Below, one piece after another: positions 55,101 through 63,025 of a stretch of DNA of 64,000 bases. The position numbers and the translations under genes were made by a program. The DNA is from Paragonimus skrjabini miyazakii (lineage: Eukaryota; Platyhelminthes; Trematoda; Plagiorchiida; Troglotrematidae), in contig JTDE01000940.1 of NCBI GenBank assembly GCA_014338405.1, positions 62,001 through 126,000 of the forward strand. Direction: 5' to 3'. The notes beneath the pieces are model-generated. The model was not told the DNA's origin. It worked only from the letters and a program-made list of their open reading frames with translations, and searched no databases. Within the stretch, counting starts at the first letter, position 1. Each line of letters starts with the position of its first letter.

Positions 55101-58100
55101 GGTTGATAAACTTTAGAAGCAGCGAAGACCAACTCAAGTTGGTTGAGAAATTCAGTACGAACCGATTAAACGTGAATTTTGCTAACTAGATAGCAGATAC
55201 GTAACTCGCCGTCTCTGGTGTGTGAGTACTGTTTGTGCATCACACACAACGATTCGGTTTGTGGTAACGCTGGATATTAAGTATGTAGGTCTTACGCATG
55301 TTCCAAAACGGTTGGTCACCAATATTTGACTGATTAAATCTTGTAGGTTACACATGAAAAGCATGTCAAAAAAACAATGTGTCTCTCCATGAATCAAGGT
55401 CAGAACGACAGGCCAACACATGAATATGGTCGGAAAATTTCTTACTGGAAGACGTGTCGCGGGCATCGGGTTTTTGCACCTTCGGCAGTCAAGCGTTACT
55501 TTTACCATACTGAAGCATCACCACAGCATTGCACAACAGATATATCCAATATCACAACATTGTCTAGGCCGACAGTGTCGAGTTCTTGATGTGTATGATG
55601 AGCTAGTGAAATCTTCTACTTTTCCAAAAATTTGAAGTCTGAGAACATTCTAGCACGATTTCCGTTTTGTTGCTCAACATCGACAGCCAAAATTCTCGGG
55701 CAACCTTCACAGGCGATAAAACCTGGCACCAAAACGCTCTTTACGAACAGGACTTTTTGAGTTCTTCTAGTTCGGCTTGAAATATTATGGAACCGATTTT
55801 TCCACATCACGTCACTTTTTCCCTCAAGCCAATATTTACGAAATCAAAACAGCTCCCAAAACACAAACTCAGACGAAATACTGGCGTACCTAATGAAATT
55901 CAGTTTAAAACCGCCAACTTCAGTTAGCGCGCGTAAGCATTACCATGATGTAGAGACCGAAGATGCAATACCGCATTCGAATGAATCCCAATTATACCAG
56001 AAAGCTTCCTACGAGCATACTTTTCCACAACAAATGCTGACCTTTTTACAGTCCCATAACTAACATACTTCATTTCTGAAAGAAAACATTGTGATCGTCA
56101 ACTTAAAACTTTGTAGATGGCGCTTCAATTATCGACCACCCCTAGCTTTCTGACTTGATTAAGTGAACGTGAACGCGTGTCTCATTGGCATTGAGACATG
56201 AGCATTTGTGAGTTACAATCTTACATCTGTCGGGTTAGAAAAGGGGGATGGGTGTTGCGTTTGACCGTGGGCGATCCTGATGGTCAGCTGCCGCCTACTT
56301 CGGAGTAGATAGTCTTCATCCACGTAAGCATCCACCTGTCACAATCAGCCTACCTTACTAGGCGCAAGAAGCTAAAATGGTCTGATTAAAAACCAGGCTG
56401 AAATGCTAGCAAATGAAAGAAACCGGTTTACCCAAAAAGTAAGTGCTTAACAGCATTGAATGTTGTGATAATGCTTCCCGACTTTCTTGAAGAATGTAAG
56501 ACTTGTACGCTGACTAAATGAACAAAGGTGACGGCCCATCAACCCTAATAATCAAAACAACCTATCGAAATATGAATATTGTATATATATATATATACAT
56601 ATACATATATACGAAGACGACAATAAGTAAATAATTTTATGGGTTCAAACTAAGTTATCCGGTTTGATTCAGATTGCCATGCAATTTCCATTTTGCTTCA
56701 ACACGCAGCTCATTAGATCGGACACTCGCACTGAACAAAAACAAACCAAACAGTTCGATAAGAGGCTGTCAATAAGCAGTCATAAGAGAGGGTGTCTGGT
56801 CGTTGCACTGTGTTTCAACTTGACCCAGAATTAATGTACAGATACCGATGCAGAAACATCCGTATCTAAGAAATGCCTAATAAACTGGAGGACAGCTTGT
56901 GTACTACTGGAAAGTCGGAATCGAGTGCGTGTTAAAGAATAAGAAACCGCATTATCCGGTTTACGGAGGCCAGCTATACAACTTGTATGACACGCCGATC
57001 AGGACAGAATGCGCACTAAGTGTGGCAACATCATTAAGTCTGGTAATCAGATCACTGGGAGAACAAAAATGCCTGGCCGTCATTAGCTGTAGCTGAAACA
57101 ATCTTTGTGTTTGCGGGGAGAAAAGTGTACAAAGATTGGCGATCACACCACGATATCTCTTAGTAGTTGGACGGCGACGGTGGTGGTTAACTACGTACTA
57201 CAGTAACCGGAAAAAATACGGGAAGCATTTGAGGGCACTTTGACAAGAAATGAGATGCTTCACCCATTAACTCGGCACTGACTACTACGATGTTCCAGGA
57301 TTATTGGCATGTGCAGGTTAATGTTTGTTTTCGAGGTGATACTAAAGCACTGTTGCGATTTTCCAAATAATCAACCGTTGTGTCACCCGGTTTCTCTTCT
57401 CACAACAATAGTAAGCATTTCTGATGAGTAGTCGGAAATTTGGTTAATTTCAAGTCGAACATCATCCACAATTGATCGCAGCTGTCGCATTCTCATAGAC
57501 TTTCCAGTCAGTCCCTTAAGAAAAGAAGCACTAGACTCGAGTTTCGCTCTCATTAGAGCTCGTCAGTAGTGCATATCCTCGCCACTACCGGGACTGAAAC
57601 CCCGCTCAGGCTATTCATGAGGCACCCGTTTTACATCAGGGTTGATGATGACTTGTTCACAACTATCGTCCAAATATCTAAGTAAATTGAAATGCTTCGA
57701 TGTAACTGAGGTGGATTTCAGAACATGTTGAATCTTCTGGCTGTTCTAGCCTTAAATGAACCTGTCTAATTTTTGGAGTTATATCTTAAATCTGAAAAAA
57801 GGTAAACAGTTGCATGCAAGATGTCTTGTGCAATGATATCTAGCTAGATCTCAGACAGAACTAGACTAATTTTGTTTTGTTGCTTGCCACCCCCCCCCCA
57901 CTACATAATGTGTTAAGTTCAAAAAGGTAACTTATGAGTTACGAAGTGAATTTCATTATGCAACACATCTTACTTGTTACTGTTGACCTTTATCAAATTT
58001 ATCGGTGGGAATCAATTTCTCCAAAATTATATTTTGCATACATTGATAAATCAATTGTAAACATGATCTGTCTAAACGTATCCATTTCACTTACGGGATC

Positions 58101-61100
58101 AAAATATTGGAAAATAATCTTCAGATAGGTGTATCTAACCAATGCCCTTCTAATCGTTTTGTCGTTTTTTCATCTCTATACTTAATTTTAATAAATGATC
58201 AAACAAATGAAATACATGCACTTTCCACAAACCCAAATATGACATTTTGAAATATTGAAAAGAAACGGTAAAAATAAAGCTGATAAGTAATACCGTGAAT
58301 ATTTTCAAAAAACGATACTTCTAGTTCTGCGGTCGAACTTTGGTGGTAACCTTTGTAGACTGGAATGAGTTTTCCTTACGAGAGTCCGTCAATGCAGCAT
58401 GATTCATTGGGGAACTATCGCAAATAGCAACAATGTAACGTCTGCTACATACTTCTACCCTGACTATAATTAATCTCCAGGGATGTTCTCTTCTGATGGA
58501 TACGTTACTTAACTCCTAACGACATTCGTTGTCGGTAAACAATCTTAGAGTGATCTGTAACACATTCCTCACATTGGTGGTCAAAAATCGAATACAAATC
58601 AGCCATGCATGACAGGCCGAACGATGGGTGGAAATCAGTCCATAAGGGGAGTTTGTTATATCAACTTGGTTTGCCCTAGTGGGTAAAATGTACTGACGAT
58701 TGTCTGTTTAAAATGGTTGGACATGGTACCAATATAAAAATAAATTTCAAAAAATTGATTTATGCGATGAAATGTCATTGCGTCGCAGGATTTATCTGTA
58801 TTTCTTGTAACAATGCTTAACATTGAGACCTACGATAGTTTCCATAATGGTAAACATTGATTCGAAGACACCAGTTGGATTGTTACTTTCCTCTCCTCCA
58901 ACGGTTCCCCAGATTACCGGCTGTTCGGGAAGCCTTTAACAACTTATGCGTGTGAGTGATAAGCAGCGATTACCGAAAACGGATTGATTGTTTCAGCCCT
59001 CGGTAGCAGTTCATTCTAACGTAAAAGACAGGATGCTAAAATTTGTGTAAACTAACATAAAAGTCGTCTAATGTACGGTTGTTTCACATTCACTCTTGAA
59101 AACTGGGAAACCAGAACAGTGATCATACTCACTCGGTGCTGGTCACATGCGTAAGTTCGTGAGTGTCACATGAAGCTTGCTGCACGTTTTCCTACCTGTT
59201 ATAAACTCATGGTATTGATCGCTTGGGTGATCTTTTGGTAAACACTGTTTATCTTCTCAATTATCATGTTTCGTATATCAGAAATTCGCATTACGGTTTC
59301 CCCTGACTGGACACCATGCCTCCAATATCGTAAGCAATTGAAGAAAAATAGGTAACGCGGTCACTATATGTTGTTCCAGAAAACATTAGTGTCATCGTTC
59401 TCTTTTACGAGTGTAGAATTGATCCTCATCCACTGAACCTCTTTCGCATACCGTTGGAAATCTCATCAGTACGTTCTTGAGTCACATAACTCAGTTTCTT
59501 TGAGGTGGCAGTTTTTATGTGTTCCTTGGAATCTTTCAAGAAGAGGTCAAACGGAGCTTGGAATGCAAACAATACTGAAAAACGAAGACCACCCAAACAG
59601 AGATCTGTCGCTGGGTAGAGGTAGGATCATCTTACGGGGAAAATATCTGCAGTGCATGTTATTGCAACAAGTCGCTTTAATTTTAGTGGTTGATGGTGTT
59701 ATCGAAAACCCGGTCATTTCTGGCTGACCCCATAACATCCCGCAGATTGTTTTACAGTGCGTATATATTTGTATCATTCTTGTATATAACATTTAGGAGT
59801 ACATGTACATCACCCTTTCATGCACGTTTATTGAGGTGAAATCGGTAGTCACCAATCTACCTTATGCACTCCAGTGGAGCACCAAACGGTTGGCCATTAG
59901 TAATCAGCATGTCCAGCAGGAATATGCGGCGGTTATAAGGGTGAACCAATCAAAGCCATGTGCAAGACAACGTATGAACTTTTAATCGGATGAAAAACCG
60001 GCGGGCAGCAAAGGTCACATATATGATGGTTGTGATATCAACTGAAAGAACAGATTCTGTTCTACTTCTTAGGTGACCTGATGCCTTCGGAGTACAAGTT
60101 TCAGTGACGGTAGTGGGCCCTACAAACGGCATACTAGTCATCGCTGATGGGTCTACCAACTTTTCTCTTGTTTGATGCTGGAAGGTACACTCAGAAAAAA
60201 GATCAACTACGCAATTTTGTGAAGTTCGGACAAATAAACCTGTCATGTTCTTTAACTATATGATCAACCTAAAAGTCTCAAGCATGTGTAGCTGAATAGT
60301 AAGCCACCACACTGACATAACACTAGAGAACTCGATTACGGATATACGAAACACGAGATCTTGACAAGTATGAATTATCTTGTTTGTTGGTGGTTTGTTT
60401 CCGCCTTTCATAACTGCAGACAAACAGACGAACAAACATCACCAGTTGTATCTAAATTCGGAGAAACTCGTTATGTTTCCACGTTATTCAGGGCAGACAG
60501 TTACGTTTGTATGTATCCAGGGATGATCAACTGAGCTGTCCAGCTTGAACTCAAGACGAACCTTGCTGTTGCATCACACATGCACAAATTTGTGGTCAAA
60601 CTGGGATCCTGTGAGGTTTACGTATTTACCATCTTGCCCACACAGTCAGTACTGTGGGTGACGTTTTACTATACGTCTTTCCGATCTGCTAAATTGCTAT
60701 TTCAGCTGAAACCACTTACTGTGGCAGATGACCTGGACGGATGAGCGATTATTCCAAAAATCCTTGAAATATCCGAACAGTGCACGGATCACGTATAACT
60801 TTAAAGATCGGAAAAGGGTAATCACGCTAAGAAATCGGTCTAATAGAGGAAAAACAACAGATAAAAATCTACCACAGTTGACTTCAGCCAGACGGAAATG
60901 CACAGGATGTTTGAATGAAACACTCGCTGTTTTGTAGACTGGTATTCTAGTCAATAAACCTTAGCGCATGGATGGTAAATCAGGCAAAAACCTTGTTTTA
61001 TTAAACAAGTATTCACCAAAGTATGGGTTATTTTTGGCCAATGCACAAACCAGTCTGTTTTCTGGCTTCCCGTTTGTGGTGTTTTTCAAAGTTCTAGTGT

Positions 61101-61841
61101 GTGTTTATCGCAACTGTACACAGACAAACTTGCCCGCTATTCTGACGTCTGTAAAAATTGTCCAAATTTGGTACGTTCCTTGACTGCCACATTTCTTTTC
61201 CTCATAGACTGTAAGGTTTCACCCGACTTTAGTTAGCATACATAGAAGCAACCATGTAAAACTATCTTGGAAGGGTTCAAGCTAAACGAATTCAGAGCAG
61301 CTAGTGAGCACTGGAACGAACGGCTTCATTCGTTTGAAAATGCCTCCTATTTTTGTATTCCGGAAGGACCGGTTCAGGTGCACGAAAATTAAAGTTCTGA
61401 AAAATAGCAAGTCTTCACTTTATAGAATAGCCTATTTGGTCTTCAAGGGAAAATACTGTTTCGCATAAGACGTAGTCGAATTAGTTTCAGGAGATTCGTT
61501 TCAGTCACTTTTTAAAACGAACACTGTGCTGTATTTCGGATTCTATTTCAGATGTTATTCTCAATTTCAACACAACTTATGTAAACAAAAATGGTCAACT
61601 GGTACACAAGCGGCGTCAACTGGCTGCCAACTATGTGCGCGGTTGGTTTCTATTGGACGGATTGGCTGCCTTGCCGGTCGACTTGGTGTTACTGTTGGTC
61701 CACTCGGTCCAAAGTGCTCGTAGCCATTTGGCAACCGACACCAGTTTGGTCAGTTTGCACCGATCTACAACTGAGCTGATCGTCAATTCATCCAGGGTCA
61801 TTCCTGCGGAAACGGATGAAGGCATACTTGGATGGAATACG
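1070..61841 (+). CDS. Elk: KCNH-family (ELK-like) voltage-gated K+ channel, N-terminal part, 7 exons
   Basis: This is a spliced gene: 1070-1145, 19479-19709, 27259-27483, 38956-39818, 46566-46928, 51709-51949 and 61552-about 61841. The sum is 2289 coding bases or 763 codons, and reading phase is preserved at all six junctions. The product would be a plasma-membrane, voltage-gated, potassium-selective channel subunit that works as a tetramer. Visible domains are the cap (residues 1-26), the PAS domain (about 27-130), a long polar linker (about 131-617), S1 (about 618-642), S2 (about 654-673) and S3 (about 694-716). S4, the pore with its selectivity filter and the C-terminal CNBHD are missing and presumably follow beyond the window. 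ELK is favoured by GNAQ plus CSDGF in the PAS domain, the spacing D..VE in S2, and AALP.DL in S3. ERG is the main alternative; EAG is less likely. KCNH membership is firm, the subfamily less so. Confidence 0.9.
17229..17258. repeat. 30-base near-palindrome
   Basis: TGCGCA at 17229-17234 is matched by TGCGCA at 17253-17258, with T-rich and A-rich tracts between them that also pair. The result is a short inverted repeat inside intron 1. No function can be assigned; it may be chance or the relic of a small foldback sequence. Confidence 0.5.
18099..18125. repeat. 9-bp perfect inverted repeat
   Basis: CGATCATGA at 18099-18107 is mirrored by TCATGATCG at 18117-18125 around a 9-base loop. It lies in intron 1 with no associated gene. 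No function is claimed. Confidence 0.5.
19479..19709 (+). CDS. Elk: exon 2: first half of the PAS domain
   Basis: Encodes residues 26-102 and the first base of codon 103. It begins after a CCACAG acceptor and carries GNAQSQQFPIVYCSDGF, the most diagnostic stretch of the EAG-type PAS domain, then CHFLWGPNT in the place of the family's C.FLYGP.T element. The glycine of the usual TGY motif is changed: the sequence reads LSRYPRASVM. The donor is ACAG|GTCAGT (phase 1), chosen because it joins exactly to exon 3 to give RRTGDPFWC. A second GT at 19732 would break the frame. An in-frame read-through adds about nine codons before a stop and is taken as intronic. Confidence 0.92.
22250..22271. repeat. 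AATAAA-bearing hairpin
   Basis: CAATAAAG at 22250-22257 is matched by CTTTATTG at 22264-22271, so the polyadenylation hexamer AATAAA occurs on both strands within one small hairpin. It sits about 120 bases before the GC-rich tandem repeat. It could belong to the end of a decayed retroelement, for example an LTR, but no matching partner or target-site duplication was found. Confidence 0.4.
22394..22745. repeat. GC-rich diverged tandem duplication, unit about 170 bp
   Basis: Two successive units align by eye: about 22394-22559 and about 22560-22743. Landmarks repeated at an offset of about 166-174 bases are ATCGGCC/ATCAGGCC, CGTTGGCCCGAT/CGTTGGTCCGAT, GAGCGATGGCTC/GAGCAATGACTC, GAGTTTTTG-like tracts, and ATTC..GCGAG. 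The sequence after 22735 (CCTCCTGCTTAATAGTCCACC) looks like the start of a third, partial unit. The block is markedly richer in G and C than its surroundings. It creates a 116-codon minus-strand open frame at 22355-22705 that I regard as accidental. It may be satellite-like DNA or part of an unrecognised transposon. Confidence 0.55.
23338..23545 (-). repeat. tRNA-derived SINE, decayed copy 1
   Basis: This is a diverged member of the family described at 30444. Shared blocks include GACTTTC.AGTC, CACTAGACTCGA, GTCAGTAGTGCA and CAACCGTGTTCACC. The segment corresponding to the B box is deleted, so the copy is the most degraded of the set. The tRNA-like head is on the minus strand. Confidence 0.65.
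25713..26327. other. assembly gap (615 N)
   Basis: A run of unknown bases within intron 2. Open frames that appear to cross it are artefacts of translating N. The flanking sequence shows no exon that stops at the gap edge. Confidence 0.99.
27259..27483 (+). CDS. Elk: exon 3: second half of the PAS domain and start of linker
   Basis: Encodes residues 103-177 and the first base of codon 178. It opens with DPFWCELTITPIKNERG followed by RVVLFLCVYK, which corresponds to the last strands of the EAG PAS domain (family pattern .PFWC.L.I.PIKNE.G.VVLFL). After about residue 130 the sequence becomes Ser/Thr-rich and no longer matches the family: the HKDIT-type ending is not present. The acceptor is CGGTTTGAG|GT and the donor CTACTG|GTACGT, both giving phase 1. 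The frame stays open to a TAA at 27522-27524 past the donor. Confidence 0.92.
30444..30748 (-). repeat. tRNA-derived SINE, copy 2 (reference copy)
   Basis: One of at least six related copies in the window. Read on the minus strand it has an A-box-like TGGCGCAGTG, a B-box-like GGTTCAAGTCTC (complement of 30580-30592 region) spaced as in a tRNA gene, then an unrelated body ending GCGATCAATTGTAGGTGATG. These are the hallmarks of a tRNA-derived SINE transcribed by RNA polymerase III. Plus-strand landmarks are CTCGTCAGTAGTGCA, ACTAGACTCGA and CAGTCGGCCCCTTTCGAA. It is about 300 bases long. The parental tRNA cannot be named without a search. Confidence 0.8.
31733..32003 (-). repeat. tRNA-derived SINE, copy 3
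   Basis: Very similar to the copy at 30444 across CATCACCTACAATTGATCG, the CAGTCGGCCCCTTTCGAA block, CTCGTCAGTAGTGCA and the B-box complement at 31868-31884 (GGGACTTGAACC). Same orientation as its neighbour 1 kb away. The promoter boxes look intact and differences are scattered, as expected for an independent old insertion or a local duplication. Confidence 0.82.
38956..39818 (+). CDS. Elk: exon 4: long cytoplasmic linker between PAS and S1
   Basis: Encodes the rest of codon 178 through residue 465. It is an 863-base open frame starting after the acceptor GATATTTTAG|CG (phase 1) and ending at ACTAT|GTAAGT (phase 0). The peptide is polar and Ser/Thr/Asn-rich, with a basic patch near KKPKLKNK and an Asn run before the donor. 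It has no transmembrane segment and matches nothing I know. It sits where KCNH proteins have the N-linker. Its assignment rests on the uninterrupted 287-codon frame, strong splice sites and phase agreement with both neighbours, not on homology. An alternative is a shorter exon using GT at 39802, which would not fit the next exon. Confidence 0.75.
42341..43440 (+). mobile_element. Penelope-like retroelement remnant with inverted terminal repeats
   Basis: A body with Penelope-type reverse transcriptase C-terminal and GIY-YIG endonuclease remains (42618-43253) lies between two inverted repeats of about 90 bases: 42346-42436 on the plus strand and 43350-43438 on the minus strand. The repeats share blocks such as CAGAAACAG, GAGCACATTTCGCT, ATCAGGTACA and ACTGCA. 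Terminal repeats in direct or inverted orientation are a known trait of Penelope-like elements. The copy is 5'-truncated and frameshifted. It is in the same orientation as the host gene. Confidence 0.75.
42618..43253 (+). pseudogene. Penelope-like RT / GIY-YIG endonuclease, broken C-terminal part
   Basis: Frame A (from 42618) gives LRTTLKGNGYPSAFI, the NGYP motif near the end of Penelope-type reverse transcriptases, then LPHKGDDIA. The homology then moves to a second frame (from about 42730) with RTFYAPQLVMLF and SYIMYKFPC, an in-frame stop, and TYIGRPEGQL at about 42937-42966, which is the GIY-YIG core, followed by an NEH element. The final RFAEAVAI.KWKP.LCVQKDL stretch is back in frame A. 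At least two frameshifts and one stop show the element is dead. In life the protein would copy RNA primed at a nicked target and cut DNA with the GIY-YIG domain. Confidence 0.78.
45017..45502. mobile_element. foldback element with 126-bp arms (MITE-like)
   Basis: The left arm 45017-45142 and right arm 45377-45502 are reverse complements over their whole equal length, with about nine mismatches counted by eye (roughly 93 percent). The innermost 35 or so bases match exactly. The 234-base spacer between them is unrelated and relatively C-rich. Such long inverted repeats without coding capacity are typical of foldback or MITE-type DNA transposons. No target-site duplication was recognised next to the arm ends, so a local inverted duplication is an alternative. 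A 110-codon minus-strand frame (45097-45429) crosses the structure but has no recognisable product. Confidence 0.82.
46566..46928 (+). CDS. Elk: exon 5: basic linker leading to S1
   Basis: Encodes residues 466-586. The acceptor TATATTAG|GTTGGG at 46564-46565 was chosen because it alone keeps phase 0 with exon 4. The better-looking TTTCAG at 46585 would leave one unmatched base. The peptide begins acidic and Ser/Thr-rich, then becomes very basic (KQTRRKRAPRVQKRNK) and ends ERRKSYALLHNIPLKMK before KRINQ. That last part resembles the RRRSRAVLYHLSG-type segment preceding S1 in ELK and EAG channels, which supports its place in this gene. The donor is AATCAG|GTTTGT, phase 0. Confidence 0.78.
49281..49573 (-). 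repeat. tRNA-derived SINE, copy 4
   Basis: Shares CTCGTCAGTAGTGCATAT, CATTAGAGCTCGTC, GAGGCAACCGTGTT and CTTGTGAGTAATGATC with the copies at 30444 and 31733. The A-box-like segment (complement of 49450-49461) is readable, while the B box is altered. The head end, at the right, extends to a GAGAGACACA segment also found in the reference copy. Confidence 0.78.
49574..49726 (+). repeat. tRNA-derived SINE, 5'-truncated copy 5, inverted
   Basis: This is the reverse complement of the other copies. GGCAGTGGCAAGGATACGC, GACTCGAG complement blocks, CGAAAGGGGCTGA and GCTGCGATCA run in the opposite order to the neighbouring copy 4. The A-box part is absent, so it starts near the B box. With copy 4 it makes a head-to-head inverted pair with essentially no spacer. 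Confidence 0.68.
51709..51949 (+). CDS. Elk: exon 6: S1 and most of S2
   Basis: Encodes residues 587-666 and the first base of codon 667. It begins QLKNLSGKKVPEYK, where LSG and PEYK match the pre-S1 region of ELK channels, then FLHYG and S1 with TFYIAFVVPYNVAF (family consensus TFY.A..VPYNV.F). The S2 part reads FDLLVELLLIV. The WDW motif at the start of S1 is WDR here (Trp621, Asp622, Arg623). The loop between S1 and S2 is short, as in ELK. The acceptor is TTTAAAG|CAATTG, and the donor GTTG|GTAAGT is strong with phase 1. The split codon restores the S2 Asp (Asp667). Confidence 0.93.
56581..56612. repeat. TA/TACA microsatellite
   Basis: A short run of TA dinucleotides followed by imperfect ATACAT units in intron 6. 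Simple-sequence DNA with no associated gene. Confidence 0.85.
57457..57637 (-). repeat. tRNA-derived SINE, truncated copy 6
   Basis: Starts GAACATCATCCACAATTGATCG like the reference copy and retains CACTAGACTCGAGTTTCGC, CATTAGAGCTCGTCAGTAG and the B-box region (GGGACTGAAACC). It ends just after GAGGCACCCG, so the head with the A box is lost. The body is otherwise well preserved. Confidence 0.78.
57890..57899. repeat. poly-C run
   Basis: Ten consecutive C residues within intron 6, unusual in this AT-rich DNA. Length may be uncertain in the assembly. Confidence 0.8.
61552..61841 (+). CDS. Elk: exon 7: end of S2, S3 and start of the S3-S4 loop
   Basis: Encodes residues 667 to about 763. With the split codon it reads DVILNFNTTYV, the highly conserved S2 end of KCNH channels, then GWFLLDGLAALPVDLV, the S3 segment (ELK pattern WF.IDLIAALPFDLL). 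Asp702 in S3 is the conserved acidic residue that contacts the voltage sensor. The acceptor TCTATTTCAG|AT is strong. The 3' end is uncertain: both 61841 (ACG|GTAGGC) and 61748 (TTG|GTCAGT) are phase-0 donors, and the frame stays open until a stop at 61905-61907. S4 is not present in the rest of the window. Confidence 0.88.
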
Positions 61842-62159
61842 GTAGGCCGTGTTGTGAATGCACACAAAATCGATATCTTGTTAATCATGAAAATGGCTAA
61901 AAATTAGTATACAAAAATTCGTTTCATTGACTGAGATGAAGAGACAGTTTGGTTTCGTCATTAGCCTCGTCCTCATTTTCGCAACTGCCCCGAGGATGGC
62001 AAGAAGGTAATCTGGCTCGCACCGCCGCTCAACAGTGATGTGGCATAGCCTAGAAGAAAGCGTCATTAAGATGATTAAAAATTACCAAACAAAACTAGAC
62101 GGGAGAACTAAAAATAGTGAGGATTCATGTGCTCTATTGACCGCTGCACTCTGCCATCT

Positions 62160-63025
62160 CGAAGTACTTCTCAAACAAGCAAATTAAGAGATCACGACGA
62201 TTCCAGCCAGATATCGTCCGATGGAGGAGATTTGGTCTCCATATTTCACTAACACGCCGTTATCTGATCGCCACGCAGTCTTACTCAACTGCTAGTTATC
62301 CCAGTATACAATGCCCGGTACCTTAAACGATCGGGTGACATGTGCCATACATGACCCAACCATCGCAGGCTCTGCAGCGTGAATAGTCTATTAGTTGAAC
62401 GCGTATCTCGAGCGTTTCGAAATACACGCTGGCGAACGGTCGTATTGCTCAAGTGATCGGTCCACTTAATGCGGATTGAGCTAACAATGGTCAAACACAG
62501 CAAGCGTGTTGATATCTTCCTTGTGAACAGGCCACGGTTTCGAACCATAGGACAGAATGGAATGCACAAATGCATTATATACTCTTCCTTTCAGCGACAA
62601 CCTAACGTCTTCCCGACGCCACAGATGACGCAGGCTTGCAAAGGCAAATCGTGTCTTTGCTTTCCTCGCTGGTATCTCATCAGCTGACAAGATACTGTTA
62701 CCCAAGTGTGTGAAATTGTCCACAGTCTTAAGCGGATTACCTGTAATAAAGAAAGTGGGAGTAGGAATACCCCAGTCTCAAAGCAGTATATCGCACTTTT
62801 GAAAGTGCGAAGCGCATGCCATGCAAACCAGCCCGGTCACTCACCTTGTCCAGCATGGTCTGCATGTCTTCGGCTGAGGGGCTAGGCAACACAACGCAAT
62901 CTGCCCACCTCATGTCGGTTAACCTAGCGCCGTGAAGAAACTGGACATCATACCCACTGGATTTCCCAAAAACACCTTTTAGAATGTCGTCTATGACAAA
63001 ACTGAATGGGAGGAAGAAAATCAGA
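62160..63025 (-). mobile_element. non-LTR retrotransposon (LINE) fragment, RT C-terminal part
   Basis: On the minus strand, from about 63020 down, the reading gives SFVIDDILKGVFG, then HGARLTDMRWADCVVL, which aligns with the reverse transcriptase catalytic block, then FTHLGNSILSADEI, SLKGRVYNAFVHSILSYGS, and after a frameshift LRWLGHVWHMSPDRL. This order is typical of the palm, thumb and post-thumb part of non-LTR retrotransposon polymerases. The 5' part (endonuclease and the first RT blocks) is absent. The left boundary is uncertain: similarity fades below 62280. Confidence 0.78.
62285..63020 (-). pseudogene. LINE reverse transcriptase, inactive remnant
   Basis: The catalytic YADD box is WADC here (complement of 62896-62907), losing one metal-binding Asp. 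The frame is interrupted between about 62750 and 62720 (stop codons before the HLGNSIL block) and again near 62481, where the homology moves from the FDHC frame into the frame ending at 62285. The element is antisense to the channel gene, as is common for intronic insertions. The clade (for example RTE or CR1) cannot be fixed by eye. Confidence 0.75.

Larger units (their letters stand above)
51950..61551 (+). other. intron 6 (9.6 kb)
   Basis: Phase-1 intron separating S2 from S3, GTAAGT...TATTTCAG. It holds a truncated SINE, a TA microsatellite and a short C run. Open frames such as 55182-55508 and 59950-60246 (minus strand) are not recognisable. Confidence 0.85.
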
